Below are positions 25,466-36,161 of a DNA stretch of 64,000 bases, one piece after another; the stretch's first letter is position 1, and each line of letters starts with the position of its first letter. This DNA is from an uncultured Pelagibacteraceae bacterium. Its GTDB lineage: Bacteria > Pseudomonadota > Alphaproteobacteria > Pelagibacterales > Pelagibacteraceae. The position numbers were made by a program, and so were the translations under genes. Location of the stretch: positions 151,345 through 215,344 of the forward strand of contig CACKZT010000001.1 in assembly GCA_902604695.1 (NCBI GenBank), read 5' to 3'. Under the pieces are notes generated by a model, which worked only from the letters and a program-made list of their open reading frames with translations, was not told where the DNA came from and ran no database searches.

Positions 25466-28021
25466 CTATTCGATATTATCCTCTATTTTTATAACTGATA
25501 CAACTTTTTCATCTCCAGTTAGTTTTTTTATTCTTACACCTTGAGTATTTCTGCCAGCAACTCTTATTTCTTTTACCGCGCATCTCATTACACTTCCTTT
25601 ATCAGTGGATAAAATAATCTCATCTTCATCTTGAACCATTAATGTTGCAGCAACACTACCATTTCTTGGAGAATTTATAATTCCAATAATCCCTTTTCCA
25701 CCTCTATTTGTCACTCTATAATCTAAAAAAGATGTTCTCTTGCCATAACCATTTTCAGTAACTGATAAAATATATTTATCAATATTTTTTTTATTGGATT
25801 TGGAATCACTTTTTAACGCATCTAAAATTGAAATAGAAATGACTTTATCATTATCTCTCAAAAGTATGCCTCTAATACCTTTGGAAGATCTTCCTTTAAA
25901 AAGTCTAAGTTTTTTTGACATAAACCTAATACATTTACCTTCTTTTGTACTAAGCATAATATCTTGATCATCTCTGCAAATTTTTACTCCAACTATCTTA
26001 TCATTTTCTTCAAGTTTCATTGCAATTTTTCCGCTTGCATTAATATTTATAAAATCTTCAAGAGTGTTTTTTCTAATGTTTCCATTCGATGTTACGAAAA
26101 CAACTAACAAATTTTTCCATTCGTTTTCATCTTCAGGTAATGGCATTATAGAACTAATTGAATGATGGCTTTTTAAAGGTAAGAGGTTGAATATAGATTT
26201 GCCTTTTGAAGAAGATGTGCCCTCTGGAATTTTATAAGCTTTAATTTTATATACCAATCCTTGTGTTGAAAAAAAGAGAACAGGAGTATGTGTGTTGGCT
26301 GTAAATATTTGAACAACAAAGTCCTCATCACGAGTAACAATACCAGATTTGCCTTTACCTCCTCGCTTTTGAGTTTTTAGAGAAATAAGTGGACTCCTTT
26401 TAATATAGCCTTGTTTTGTTATATTTATAACTACCGATTCTTTTTGAATTGTTTCTTCAATGTTATAATTAAGAACTGCATCAATAATTTTTGTTCTTCT
26501 TGGCACTGCATATTTTGACTTAATGTTTTCTAATTCAGATTTAATAAGCTTATAAAGTTCCTTTTTTGAATTTAAAATTTTGTTATATATAATTATTTGT
26601 TCAGATAATTTATTAATCTCACTTTCAATTTCACCTATTCCAAATGCAGTTAATTTTTGAAGCTTTAAATCTAAAATAGAATTTACTTGTGTATCAGTAA
26701 GTTGGTAATTTGTGTTTGATTTCTTTTTTTCAATAAGAGAAATAAGTTTAATACTTTTTTTAACTTTCCATTTTTTTGATAATAAATTTTTTTTAGCAAC
26801 ATCAGTATTTTTAGAATTTTTAATTATTTTTATTACTTCATCAATGTTTTCAACTGCAGTGGCAATACCTATCAAAACATGCGCTCTATCTTCTGCTTTT
26901 TTTAAATCAAATTTAATTCTTTTTGTTAAAGTAATTTCTCTAAATTTAATAAACTCTGATAGAAATTCTTTTAAATTTAATATTCTTGGTTTGTTTTCTA
27001 CTATTGCTAAAGTATTAAATCCAAAAGAACTTTCAATATTTGTTAATTTATATAATTGTCTTTTGACTGTTTCTGGTTCCACTCCCCTTCTTAGTTCAAT
27101 AACAACTCTTATACCCTCTCTATTTGACTCATCTCTAATATCTCTTATGCCTTCTATTTTCTTGTCTCTAGCAAGCTGAGCAATCCTTTCATTTAGAATT
27201 GATTTATTTACTTGGTAGGGAATTGATTTGATAACAAGTAAATCTCTACCATTTTTTTTTTGTTCAACATCAATTTCTCCTCTAATTTTGAAAGAACCAC
27301 GACCTTTATTGTAGCCTTGTTTAATTATTGATTTTCCAATTATTATTCCCCCAGTTGGAAAATCTGGTCCTGGAACATGTTTCATTAATTGACTTATAGT
27401 TGCATCTTTATTTTCAATTAGAGCAGATGTTGCATCAATTATTTCACCTAGGTTATGAGGGGGAATGCTAGTAGCCATTCCTACTGCAATACCGCCAGCC
27501 CCGTTAACTAATAAATTTGGATATTGAGAGGGTAATACAGTTGGTTCTTTTTCAGTTTCATCATAATTATTTCTATAACTTACAGTATTTTTTTCTAAAT
27601 CTTCTGTTAAGTGCTGAGCAATTTTACCTAACTTAGTTTCTGTGTAACGCATAGCGGCAGGTGGATCTCCATCAATCGACCCAAAGTTTCCTTGACCAGT
27701 GATAAGTGGTAAGCTCATTGAAAAATCCTGAACTAATCTTACCAATGCATCGTATACAGATTGATCTCCATGAGGATGGTATTTACCAATTACATCTCCG
27801 ACTATTCTTGCAGATTTACGAAAAGGTTTAGACCAGTCATATCCACCTTTATACATTGCATAAATAATTCTCCTATGAACTGGTTTAAGTCCATCTCTTA
27901 CATCTGGAAGAGCTCTACTTACTATTACGCTCATGGCATAAGATAAGTAAGATGAGCTCATTTCATCTTGAACATAAATAGGTTTAAAAGAATTGTTGTT
28001 TTTAATGGCTGTTTTTTCCAT
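25466..28021 (-). CDS. gyrA: DNA gyrase subunit A
   Basis: Introduces negative supercoils together with GyrB. The catalytic tyrosine is Y126 in AAMRYTE. A GyrA box (QKRGGKG) near residue 550 and six C-terminal blade repeats separate it from ParC. In the quinolone region the motif is HPHGDQSVYD (83-91): the residue equivalent to E. coli Ser83 is Gln87, while the acidic D91 (E. coli Asp87) is kept. Length 851 is normal. It lies five bases after ssb in the same direction. Confidence 0.96.
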   Translation of the reverse strand: MEKTAIKNNNSFKPIYVQDEMSSSYLSYAMSVIVSRALPDVRDGLKPVHRRIIYAMYKGGYDWSKPFRKSARIVGDVIGKYHPHGDQSVYDALVRLVQDFSMSLPLITGQGNFGSIDGDPPAAMRYTETKLGKIAQHLTEDLEKNTVSYRNNYDETEKEPTVLPSQYPNLLVNGAGGIAVGMATSIPPHNLGEIIDATSALIENKDATISQLMKHVPGPDFPTGGIIIGKSIIKQGYNKGRGSFKIRGEIDVEQKKNGRDLLVIKSIPYQVNKSILNERIAQLARDKKIEGIRDIRDESNREGIRVVIELRRGVEPETVKRQLYKLTNIESSFGFNTLAIVENKPRILNLKEFLSEFIKFREITLTKRIKFDLKKAEDRAHVLIGIATAVENIDEVIKIIKNSKNTDVAKKNLLSKKWKVKKSIKLISLIEKKKSNTNYQLTDTQVNSILDLKLQKLTAFGIGEIESEINKLSEQIIIYNKILNSKKELYKLIKSELENIKSKYAVPRRTKIIDAVLNYNIEETIQKESVVINITKQGYIKRSPLISLKTQKRGGKGKSGIVTRDEDFVVQIFTANTHTPVLFFSTQGLVYKIKAYKIPEGTSSSKGKSIFNLLPLKSHHSISSIMPLPEDENEWKNLLVVFVTSNGNIRKNTLEDFININASGKIAMKLEENDKIVGVKICRDDQDIMLSTKEGKCIRFMSKKLRLFKGRSSKGIRGILLRDNDKVISISILDALKSDSKSNKKNIDKYILSVTENGYGKRTSFLDYRVTNRGGKGIIGIINSPRNGSVAATLMVQDEDEIILSTDKGSVMRCAVKEIRVAGRNTQGVRIKKLTGDEKVVSVIKIEDNIE

Positions 28022-28026
28022 AAATT

Positions 28027-28485
28027 TTAAAATGGAATTTCATCATCAAGATCAGAACTTGCATTATCAACATTTTCATTTGGTAAAGAACTTTTATTTT
28101 CTTTAACTAAATTAGAATTTTCATTTTTGCTTCTACCGTCAAGCATTGTTAAACTTGAATTATAACCTTGGAGAACTATTTCTGTAGAATATTTATCTTG
28201 ACCGGATGATTCATCTTTCCATTTTCTTGTTGACAACTGTCCCTCAACATAAACATTGGCACCTTTTTTTAAATATTGTTGAACAACATTAACAAGGCCC
28301 TCATTAAAAATCACAACTCTATGCCATTCAGTTTTTTCTTTTCTTTCCCCGCTTGTTTTATCTTTCCACGACTGGCTGGTAGCTATGCTTAACCTTGCGA
28401 CGTTTTTTCCGTTAACCATTTGCTTGATTTCTGGATCTGCTCCCAATCTCCCTATTAAAAGTACTTTATTTAAACTTCCTGCCAT
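28027..28485 (-). CDS. ssb: single-stranded DNA-binding protein
   Basis: A 152-residue SSB: an OB-fold domain in the first about 110 residues (start AGSLNKVLLIGRLGADPEI), a short Asn/Ser-rich linker, and the acidic tip DLDDEIPF that recruits partner repair and replication proteins. It is divergent from uvrA, with about 100 bases between the starts, and directly upstream of gyrA. Confidence 0.97.
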   Translation of the reverse strand: MAGSLNKVLLIGRLGADPEIKQMVNGKNVARLSIATSQSWKDKTSGERKEKTEWHRVVIFNEGLVNVVQQYLKKGANVYVEGQLSTRKWKDESSGQDKYSTEIVLQGYNSSLTMLDGRSKNENSNLVKENKSSLPNENVDNASSDLDDEIPF

Positions 28486-28587
28486 AATATTTAAGAGTTA
28501 AAATGTGATTTATAGTTTTATTGTTTAATTAATTGTATCATAATTGGATAATAATTATAAGCTCATTATTGTTTGAGTATAAAAAAT

Positions 28588-31467
28588 ATGTTGAAAAAAA
28601 TCGTTATAAAAGGCGCTAAAGAACACAACTTAAAAAATATTTCTCTCGAAATACCTAAAGAGAAATTAGTCGTAATAACAGGCCTATCTGGTTCTGGAAA
28701 ATCGTCTTTAGCCTTCGACACTATATATGCTGAAGGTCAGAGAAGATACGTTGAAAGCTTATCAGCGTACGCACGTCAATTTCTAGATAAGATGAAAAAA
28801 CCGAAAGTTGATTTAATTGAGGGTTTAAGTCCTGCGATTTCAATTGAACAAAAAAATACGTCTAAAAATCCGAGATCCACAGTTGCCACAGTGACTGAAA
28901 TCTATGATTATATGAGAGTTCTTTTTGCAAGAGTAGGAATTCCTTATTCTCCTTTTACAGGTAAACCAATAGTTTCTCAATCTGTCAGTGAAATAGTCGA
29001 CAAAATTAAAAAATTGCCAATGAGTAGTACCATTTATTTATTATCACCGATAGTTAGGGGTAGAAAAGGTGAATATAAAAAAGAAATATTAAACTTTAAA
29101 AAAAGAGGATTTTCCAAAGTAAAAGTTGATGGCAAGTATATAAATATAGAAGATTTTCCAAATTTAAACAAAAAAGTTAAGCACGATATCTCAATAATAG
29201 TTGATAGAATTGTTTTGAATTCTAAAATTGGTAATAGATTGGCTGATAGTGTCGAGACAGGATTAAATTTATCTGGAGGACTTTTAATTGTTGAATATGA
29301 AAATGAAACAGTTCCTAAAAAATTTAGAAAACTTGAAAGTATCACTTTTTCTTCAAAGTTCTCTTGTCCTGAAAGTGGATTTACTATTGAAGAAATTGAA
29401 CCTAGACTTTTTTCTTTTAACTCACCTTATGGAGCATGTGAAGAATGTGAAGGGATTGGTCACAATCTAAACGTTAGTCCTGATTTAGTAGTCCCTGATC
29501 CAAAAAAAAGTTTACAAGATGGTGCGATTACTCCTTGGGCTAAATCTTCATCATTATATTATGCCCAAACCTTATCTTCATTAGCAAAGCATTATAAGTT
29601 TTCTTTGACTGATCCTTGGAAAAAATTATCAAAAAAAATTCAGGATATAATTTTATTTGGTTCCGATCTAGATGAAATAAAGTTTTTTTATGACGATGGG
29701 TATGAGAAGTATTCAACAAAAAAAACATTTGAAGGTGTTGTAAATAATTTAGAAAGAAGGTTTTTAGAAACAGATAGCGAATGGAAAAGAGAAGAAATTG
29801 CCCAATACCAAAGTGAATCTAATTGTGAAAAATGTAAGGGCTTAAGACTTAAAGAGGAAGCTCTATGTGTTAAAATAAACTCTCTAAACATTAGTGAGAT
29901 AACTGCACTTTCTATAGATGAAGCAAGAACATGGTTTAATGATTTGAGAAATATTTTTACTGAGAGAGAAAATAAGATCGCTCAACATATTTTAAAAGAA
30001 ATTAATGAAAGGTTAAATTTTTTATTAAATGTTGGATTAAACTATTTAACATTATCAAGAGAGTCAGGAACTCTTTCTGGAGGAGAGGCTCAAAGAATAC
30101 GACTAGCGTCTCAAATAGGTTCTGGTTTGACTGGAGTATTATATGTATTAGACGAACCTTCTATTGGCTTACATCAAAGAGATAATAAAAAACTTATTGC
30201 TGCTTTGAAAAAATTAAGAGACTTAGGAAATACTGTAATTGTAGTAGAGCACGATATTGAAACTATGGAAAATGCTGATCATATAATTGATATTGGTCCT
30301 GATGCTGGATTGTATGGTGGAAAGATAGTAGCTGAAGGTGATGTAAAAGAAATTATTAAAAATGACAATAGTATTACTGGAAATTATTTGTCTGGAAAAA
30401 AATTTATACCTATTCCCAGAAAAAGAAGAACGGCTAAGAATGGAAGATTTATAGAAATTAGTGGTGCTACAGGTAACAATCTAAAAAATGTAAATTTAAA
30501 AATTCCTGTAGGAACATTTACGTGTGTAACGGGTGTTTCTGGTAGTGGTAAATCTACTCTTATATTACATACTCTCTACAATGCTTTTAATTTAATGTTA
30601 AATAAAAATAAATCTAGAAAAATTCCAAAATCATTTAAAGGATTTAAAGGTAATGAGCAAATTGATAAGATTATAAATATAGATCAATCCCCGATAGGTA
30701 GAACACCAAGATCAAATCCAGCTACTTATACAGGAGCGTTTGGTCCGATAAGAGAATGGTTTGCAGCTTTACCTGAATCAAAAGCGAGAGGCTATAAGGT
30801 AGGGAGATATTCTTTTAACGTAAAAGGTGGGAGATGTGAAACTTGTGAAGGTGATGGTGTAATAACTTACGAAATGCATTTTTTACCAGATGTTTTTATA
30901 CCATGTGATACGTGTAAAGGAGCAAGGTACAATAGAGAAACACTAGAGATACGATTTAAAGATAAAAATATCGCTGATGTACTAGATATGACTGTTGATG
31001 AAGGTTGCGATTTTTTTGAAAATATTCAAACAATTAGGTCAAAATTAATTACATTAAAACATGTTGGATTAGGATATATGAAAATTGGACAGCAGGCTAC
31101 CACACTTTCAGGTGGGGAAGCTCAAAGAATAAAACTTGCAAAAGAGTTGTCTAAAAGGCCAACAGGAAGAACTTTGTATATATTGGACGAACCAACTACT
31201 GGACTTCATTCACATGATATCAAGAAATTATTAGAAATTCTTCAAGCCTTTGCTAATACCGGTAATACCGTTGTTGTTATTGAGCATAATTTAGATGTGA
31301 TTAAGACTGCCGATCATATAATTGATATGGGGCCTGAAGGCGGTGTTAATGGTGGAAAAATTATAGCGGAAGGATCGCCTGAAAAAGTCGCTGAAATCAA
31401 AGAAAGTTATACTGGAAAATTTATAAAGGAACTGCTAGGAAGCTCAAGTATTAAAAAAATAGCGTAA
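28588..31467 (+). CDS. uvrA: excinuclease ABC subunit A
   Basis: Damage sensor of nucleotide excision repair. I chose the ATG at 28588 because it places [12 protein letters not shown] at the usual N-terminus; an in-frame TTG at 28573 is possible. Two ABC ATPase modules: Walker [10 protein letters not shown] (about 32-40) and GVSGSGKST (about 650), each with LSGGEAQR signatures and DEP Walker B motifs. In the first zinc finger the pair reads C-P-E-S instead of C-x-x-C; the second (CEECEG) and the C-terminal finger (CETCEG...CDTCKG) are intact. Length about 959. Confidence 0.96.
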   Translation: MLKKIVIKGAKEHNLKNISLEIPKEKLVVITGLSGSGKSSLAFDTIYAEGQRRYVESLSAYARQFLDKMKKPKVDLIEGLSPAISIEQKNTSKNPRSTVATVTEIYDYMRVLFARVGIPYSPFTGKPIVSQSVSEIVDKIKKLPMSSTIYLLSPIVRGRKGEYKKEILNFKKRGFSKVKVDGKYINIEDFPNLNKKVKHDISIIVDRIVLNSKIGNRLADSVETGLNLSGGLLIVEYENETVPKKFRKLESITFSSKFSCPESGFTIEEIEPRLFSFNSPYGACEECEGIGHNLNVSPDLVVPDPKKSLQDGAITPWAKSSSLYYAQTLSSLAKHYKFSLTDPWKKLSKKIQDIILFGSDLDEIKFFYDDGYEKYSTKKTFEGVVNNLERRFLETDSEWKREEIAQYQSESNCEKCKGLRLKEEALCVKINSLNISEITALSIDEARTWFNDLRNIFTERENKIAQHILKEINERLNFLLNVGLNYLTLSRESGTLSGGEAQRIRLASQIGSGLTGVLYVLDEPSIGLHQRDNKKLIAALKKLRDLGNTVIVVEHDIETMENADHIIDIGPDAGLYGGKIVAEGDVKEIIKNDNSITGNYLSGKKFIPIPRKRRTAKNGRFIEISGATGNNLKNVNLKIPVGTFTCVTGVSGSGKSTLILHTLYNAFNLMLNKNKSRKIPKSFKGFKGNEQIDKIINIDQSPIGRTPRSNPATYTGAFGPIREWFAALPESKARGYKVGRYSFNVKGGRCETCEGDGVITYEMHFLPDVFIPCDTCKGARYNRETLEIRFKDKNIADVLDMTVDEGCDFFENIQTIRSKLITLKHVGLGYMKIGQQATTLSGGEAQRIKLAKELSKRPTGRTLYILDEPTTGLHSHDIKKLLEILQAFANTGNTVVVIEHNLDVIKTADHIIDMGPEGGVNGGKIIAEGSPEKVAEIKESYTGKFIKELLGSSSIKKIA

Positions 31468-31508
31468 TTTTTCGTTCAATTAATTTTAGATTATGATAGA
31501 ATAATAAC

Positions 31509-32111
31509 ATGACAAATCTGCTACAATCTCTATCAAAAACAATTCACATTTCACTTCTTTTAGCTATAGCATTATTCCTTGGCTTACACTTTGGTGGCGA
31601 TGGATTCGCTTTTGATAGATATTTTTTTAGTTGGTTATTTAGATACTTACATGTTTTAGCAGGAATTATGTGGATTGGTTTACTTTGGTATTTTAATTTT
31701 GTTCAAATACCGTCAATGCCAAATATTCCAGATGAACAAAAACCAGCTATTGGAAAAGTTATTGCTCCTAAAGCTTTATTTTATTTTAGATGGGCAGCAC
31801 TTTTTACAATCATAACAGGGTTTATAGTTTCTTATCTTAATGGTTATTTACATCAAGCAATGACTCTTGGCATAGGAAGCGGCTATGGTAAAAGTACTGC
31901 TATAGGTATTGGAATGTGGCTTGGAGTTATAATGGCTTACAATGTTTGGTTTGTTATTTGGCCAAATCAGAAAAAAGCCTTAGGTATGGTTGAATGTGAC
32001 CCTGAGGAAAAAGCTAAGTCTGCAAAGACAGCTATGCTTTTTTCAAGAGCAAATACTTTGCTGTCAATGCCGATGTTATTATCGATGGTAGCTGCTCAAA
32101 ATTTGTATTAA
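31509..32111 (+). CDS. PuuD-like urate oxidase N-domain membrane protein
   Basis: A 200-residue membrane protein with about four to five helices. The segments FRYLHVLAGIMWIGLLWYFN, the lysine-rich FYFRWAALFTIITG and the MWLGVIMAYNVWFVIWPNQK run resemble the membrane domain of urate hydroxylase PuuD. Known PuuD proteins carry an additional C-terminal cytochrome c domain, which is missing here. Histidine 48 and other His/Trp residues could bind haem. No purine-degradation genes are nearby, so a role in urate oxidation is uncertain. Converges on secF with a one-base gap. Confidence 0.6.
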   Translation: MTNLLQSLSKTIHISLLLAIALFLGLHFGGDGFAFDRYFFSWLFRYLHVLAGIMWIGLLWYFNFVQIPSMPNIPDEQKPAIGKVIAPKALFYFRWAALFTIITGFIVSYLNGYLHQAMTLGIGSGYGKSTAIGIGMWLGVIMAYNVWFVIWPNQKKALGMVECDPEEKAKSAKTAMLFSRANTLLSMPMLLSMVAAQNLY

Positions 32112-32112
32112 T

Positions 32113-33018
32113 TTAAGGTACTATTTTTTCTTCTTCTTTTTGCATTGTTTTATAGCTCACCTTAAAATATTTTAATATAGGTGAAGCAACAAAAATAGAA
32201 GAATATGTTCCAATAATTACTCCTAAAATCATCGCAAATGAAAATCCTTTAAGTATTTCACCACCCAATATAAAAATTGAAAAAAGTGCTAGAAGAGTTG
32301 TAACAGAAGTAATAATTGTTCTTGATAAGGTCTCATTAATAGACAAATCTGCTATTTCATTAATATTTAGTTTACTAAATTTAGAGAGATTTTCTCTAAT
32401 ACGATCATAAATCACTACCGTATCGTTCATTGAATAACCAACAATAGTTAAAACTGCAGCTATTATCGAAAGATTGATTTCAAAAGATAGAATTGAAAAA
32501 ATACCAACTGTGATTATTACATCATGAAATAAAGCAATAATAGAACCGACACTAAATTGCCATTCAAATCTTATCCAAATATAAAAAAGCATAGCTGCTA
32601 AAGATAACATAATAGCTATTAATCCAGATTGTAAAAGTTCCCCACTTACTTTAGGACCAACTTTCTCAACTCTCCTAAAACTCACTTCTTCACCAATACC
32701 TTTTTTTATATTTGACTTTAAATCACTAATAAAATTTTGATTATTTTCATTCGATTTTTCTATTTTAATTAAATAATCACCTCTTTTACCAAATTCTTTT
32801 ACATTTACATCACCAAGATTCATTTTCATTAATGAAGATCGTATATCTGAAATGTTGATATTATTTTCAGCTCTTAATTCTATTAATGTTCCACCTTTAA
32901 AGTCTATTCCATAATTAAGCCCTTTAAATATAATAAAAAAAACACTTATAGAAAAAATAACTAATGAAAATATGTTAGCTTTTTTAAATAAAGATGAAAA
33001 ATTTATACTCTTATCCAT
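32113..33018 (-). CDS. secF: protein translocase subunit SecF
   Basis: A 301-residue RND-type membrane protein that with SecD uses the proton gradient to complete Sec-dependent export. Six helices are predicted; the start FKGLNYGIDFKGGTLIEL and the segment TIVGYSMNDTVVIYDRIREN are family hallmarks. Its start touches the secD stop (one-base overlap), in the standard yajC-secD-secF order. Confidence 0.97.
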   Translation of the reverse strand: MDKSINFSSLFKKANIFSLVIFSISVFFIIFKGLNYGIDFKGGTLIELRAENNINISDIRSSLMKMNLGDVNVKEFGKRGDYLIKIEKSNENNQNFISDLKSNIKKGIGEEVSFRRVEKVGPKVSGELLQSGLIAIMLSLAAMLFYIWIRFEWQFSVGSIIALFHDVIITVGIFSILSFEINLSIIAAVLTIVGYSMNDTVVIYDRIRENLSKFSKLNINEIADLSINETLSRTIITSVTTLLALFSIFILGGEILKGFSFAMILGVIIGTYSSIFVASPILKYFKVSYKTMQKEEEKIVP

Positions 33019-34562
33019 TATATTTTTACCTCTTTATTTCTTAATACTATTATCGATGTAATGTGCCTCGCAATAAAATAAGCAGAAAATAATGTAGTTA
33101 AAATTCCAATTCCTAGTGTCACAGCAAAGCCTTTAATTGGCCCAGAACCAAAAATAAAAAGAATTGCTGTAGCAATTAACGTAGTAATATTTGCGTCTAG
33201 GACGGTTATTTTTGCTTTATTGTAACCAATATCAAATGCATGGATAATACTTTTTTCTGTTTTTAACTCTTCTTTAATACGTTCAAAAATTAAAACATTT
33301 GCATCTACTGCCATACCAACTGTTAGAATAATACCAGCTATTCCAGGGAGTGTTAATGTGGCCTCTAATAATGTAAGTACACCCATTAACATCAAGAGAT
33401 TAGTTATAAGAGAAATATTGGCTACAAGACCAAAAAATCTATATTTAAAAATCATAAATATTATAACTAACAAAAAACCAACTATTAAAGAAATAGATCC
33501 TGATCTTATAGAATCTTCCCCCAGGTCTGGACCTACAGTCCGTTCTTCAACAATGTTTAAAGGCGTAGGCAGTGCCCCTGACCTTAGTAGCAATGCTAAA
33601 TCAGTAGCTTCTTGAAAAGTAAAATTACCTGATATACTACCCTTTCCTCCGGGTATTGGTTCTCTTACAGAAGGAGAACTTATTATTTTATTGTCCAAAA
33701 CTATTGCAATTCTTTTACCAACATAATCAGTTGTTGCTTTTCCAAATTTTTGTGCACCCAACCTATCCAAAGTAAATGATACAGAAGGTTCATTGGACTG
33801 ATTATCAACCCTTGGTTGGGCATCAACAAGATTGTCTCCGCTAACAATTATTTTTTTACTTATAGTTAGACTTTCACCTGTCTCCGACTTAATTTCATCA
33901 TACCCAAATTCATTTGACTCATTGGCTACTAATCTAAAATGTAACTGTGCTGTTTTACCTATTAATTCTTTTATCCTTTCTGGATCTTTAACTCCAGGTA
34001 ACTCCACTAATATACGTTTATCACCTCTCTGTAGAATTGTTGGTTCTTTAGTTCCGACATCGTCTATCCTTCTTCTCACAATTTCAATAGATTGATTTAA
34101 AGCGGAATTGTTTATTGTTAATATTCCATATTTTGAAAAAGTAATCTTTATATTATTGTTAGACTCAATTAATTTAAGTTCATAAGAATTATATTTAGAT
34201 ATATATGGATTTAAAATGTTGTCATTTTTAGATAAAAATAGATTTTCAAACTTCTTAAAATTATTATCTGAAATTTTAAATGTTATTTCTTTATTTGTTA
34301 CACTAAAATTTTGATAATTAATTCCATTACTCTTAAGAAGTTTTTTAATTGGAAGTACTTTATTTTGAATTTTTTCTTCAATTAATGGATCTGTATCAAT
34401 TTCAAGTAATAAATATGATCCTCCCTGAAGATCTAAACCCAAATTAATATTCTTATCTATTAATTTACTATCCCTGCTAACAAAATTTAATGAAGCGAAA
34501 AAAACTAGAACTATTAACAAAAAATATATAAATATTATTTTTGTTTTTGAGAAGTTTAACAC
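33018..34562 (-). CDS. secD: protein translocase subunit SecD
   Basis: A 514-residue partner of SecF. Visible hallmarks are NLGLDLQGGSYLLLEID near the N-terminus, RRIDDVGTKEPTI, LPGVKDPERI, and VGMAVDANVLIFERIKEE in transmembrane helix 4. A large periplasmic domain lies between helix 1 and helices 2-6. It follows yajC by ten bases. Confidence 0.97.
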   Translation of the reverse strand: MLNFSKTKIIFIYFLLIVLVFFASLNFVSRDSKLIDKNINLGLDLQGGSYLLLEIDTDPLIEEKIQNKVLPIKKLLKSNGINYQNFSVTNKEITFKISDNNFKKFENLFLSKNDNILNPYISKYNSYELKLIESNNNIKITFSKYGILTINNSALNQSIEIVRRRIDDVGTKEPTILQRGDKRILVELPGVKDPERIKELIGKTAQLHFRLVANESNEFGYDEIKSETGESLTISKKIIVSGDNLVDAQPRVDNQSNEPSVSFTLDRLGAQKFGKATTDYVGKRIAIVLDNKIISSPSVREPIPGGKGSISGNFTFQEATDLALLLRSGALPTPLNIVEERTVGPDLGEDSIRSGSISLIVGFLLVIIFMIFKYRFFGLVANISLITNLLMLMGVLTLLEATLTLPGIAGIILTVGMAVDANVLIFERIKEELKTEKSIIHAFDIGYNKAKITVLDANITTLIATAILFIFGSGPIKGFAVTLGIGILTTLFSAYFIARHITSIIVLRNKEVKI

Positions 34563-34572
34563 TTGGAAAAAA

Positions 34573-34854
34573 TTATTTTTTAATTTCTTTTGTAAGAAGA
34601 CTTGTGACGGTTGATTTAATTATTTGAACTTTTACGTTATCTGTTAATATAACTTCAATTCTATCATCTTCCATTATTCTGTCTACTACACCTATTATTC
34701 CACCAGATGTAATAATTTCATCACCACGTTTTAGAGACTCAACCATTAATTTGTGATCTTTAACTCTTTTTTGTTGCGGACGTATTAGGAAAAAGTAGAA
34801 AATAACAAATATAAGTATTAGAGGTATAAACTGTGCTATTCCTTGGCTATTCAT
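34573..34854 (-). CDS. yajC: preprotein translocase subunit YajC
   Basis: A 93-residue membrane protein that associates with SecDF. One N-terminal transmembrane helix (about 7-23) is followed by FLIRPQQKRVKDH and the GDEIITSGGIIG motif typical of YajC. First gene of the yajC-secD-secF unit. The 56-base gap to serS upstream is AT-rich and without recognisable signals. Confidence 0.96.
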   Translation of the reverse strand: MNSQGIAQFIPLILIFVIFYFFLIRPQQKRVKDHKLMVESLKRGDEIITSGGIIGVVDRIMEDDRIEVILTDNVKVQIIKSTVTSLLTKEIKK

Positions 34855-34910
34855 AATAAATGAATAAATATAATAAAAGTGTTATTTAAACAAGAAAATA
34901 CTTAATTAAA

Positions 34911-36161
34911 TTAATTAATTTTATCTAAGTTATTCATGTATTTTTTAAGTGCATCTGGCACTGAAATTGAACCATCCTCATTCTGATAGTTTTCGATCAA
35001 AGAAATAAGTAATCGACCAACAGCAAGACCAGATCCATTTAATGTTCCAACAAAATTAATTTCATTAGAAGATTTAAACTTTGCATTCATTCTTCTGGCT
35101 TGAAAAGTTCCGCAAGAAGAGCAACTTGAAATTTCACGATATTTTTTTTCATAAGGTATCCAGGCCTCAATATCAAAAGTTTTTTCTGCACTAAATCCCA
35201 TATCTCCAGAGCATAAAAGTAAAACTCTATAAGGAATTTTAAGTTGTTTTAAAATTTCTTCAGCACATCCTAACATTCTATCAAGTTCTTTTTCACATAG
35301 AACAGGGTTTACGATACTTACTAATTCTACTTTGTAAAATTGATGTTGTCGCATCATGCCTTTAGTGTCTTTTCCATAACTTCCAGCTTCTTTTCTAAAG
35401 CAAGGGGTTGACGATACAAAACGTAATGGTAAATCTTTTTCATTTAAAAGACTTTCTCTAACTAAATTAGTTAAAACTACCTCGGCTGTAGGTATTAAAA
35501 ACTTTCTATTTTCATCCGCATTATTTTTTAATTCAAATTGATCCTCTTCAAATTTAGGTAATTGACCGGTGCCAAACATCACATCCTCATTTACAATTAA
35601 TGGAGGAGAGATCTCTTTATAGTCAAATTTTTTAATATGGATATCCAACATAAAATTTATTAAAGCTCTTTCAAGATATGCAAATTGGTTTTTTAGAACC
35701 ACAAATCTCGATCCAGATAATTTTGATGAAGTTTTAAAATCAATTTGATCTTTTAATTCACCTAATTCAGAATGTGATTTTATTTTAAATTTAAAATCCC
35801 TTGGCTTTCCTTCTAGTCTTATTATTTTATTTGAAGATTCATCTTTGCCTACAGGAACTATATCAAGTGCTTGGTTTGGTAAATTAGAAATAATTTCAGT
35901 TAATTTAGTTTGAATAGGTTTTTGTTGTTCAGATAATTTATCTATATTTAGAGACAATTCCTTTGATATTTTAAAATTAGATTGATTCTTTGATTTGGAA
36001 AGAGATTTTTTTTTTTGTTCTAATAATTCCTTTTCTTTGATTAAATCTCTATTTGTTTTATCTAATTTAATTAATTCATCAAAATTAATTTTGACGTTTC
36101 TATCTTCAATTTTTTTTTTAAAGGAATCTAAATTTTTTCTAATATCTTTAATATTATGCAT
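34911..36161 (-). CDS. serS: seryl-tRNA synthetase
   Basis: Class II synthetase that charges tRNA-Ser and tRNA-Sec. The N-terminal antiparallel coiled coil covers about residues 25-100 (Lys/Glu-rich), followed by the catalytic core with motif 2 (FRKEAGSYGKDTKGMMRQHQF) and motif 3 (NGSGLAVGRLL). I place the start at Met6 of the longest frame (36161), giving MHNIKDIRKNL at the usual N-terminus; it overlaps the end of tatC by eight bases. Length about 416. Confidence 0.95.
   Translation of the reverse strand: MHNIKDIRKNLDSFKKKIEDRNVKINFDELIKLDKTNRDLIKEKELLEQKKKSLSKSKNQSNFKISKELSLNIDKLSEQQKPIQTKLTEIISNLPNQALDIVPVGKDESSNKIIRLEGKPRDFKFKIKSHSELGELKDQIDFKTSSKLSGSRFVVLKNQFAYLERALINFMLDIHIKKFDYKEISPPLIVNEDVMFGTGQLPKFEEDQFELKNNADENRKFLIPTAEVVLTNLVRESLLNEKDLPLRFVSSTPCFRKEAGSYGKDTKGMMRQHQFYKVELVSIVNPVLCEKELDRMLGCAEEILKQLKIPYRVLLLCSGDMGFSAEKTFDIEAWIPYEKKYREISSCSSCGTFQARRMNAKFKSSNEINFVGTLNGSGLAVGRLLISLIENYQNEDGSISVPDALKKYMNNLDKIN

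Noticed and set aside
26712..27179. 155-codon open frame opposite gyrA
   Set aside because: Antisense to conserved gyrA; hydrophobic F/L/I-rich product expected from AT-rich reverse strand.
28486..28587. SOS (LexA) box between ssb and uvrA
   Set aside because: No GTTC-N7-GTTC or CTG-N10-CAG pattern could be found in the spacer.
28573..28587. TTG as uvrA start
   Set aside because: Adds five residues not typical of UvrA; the ATG at 28588 gives the usual N-terminus.
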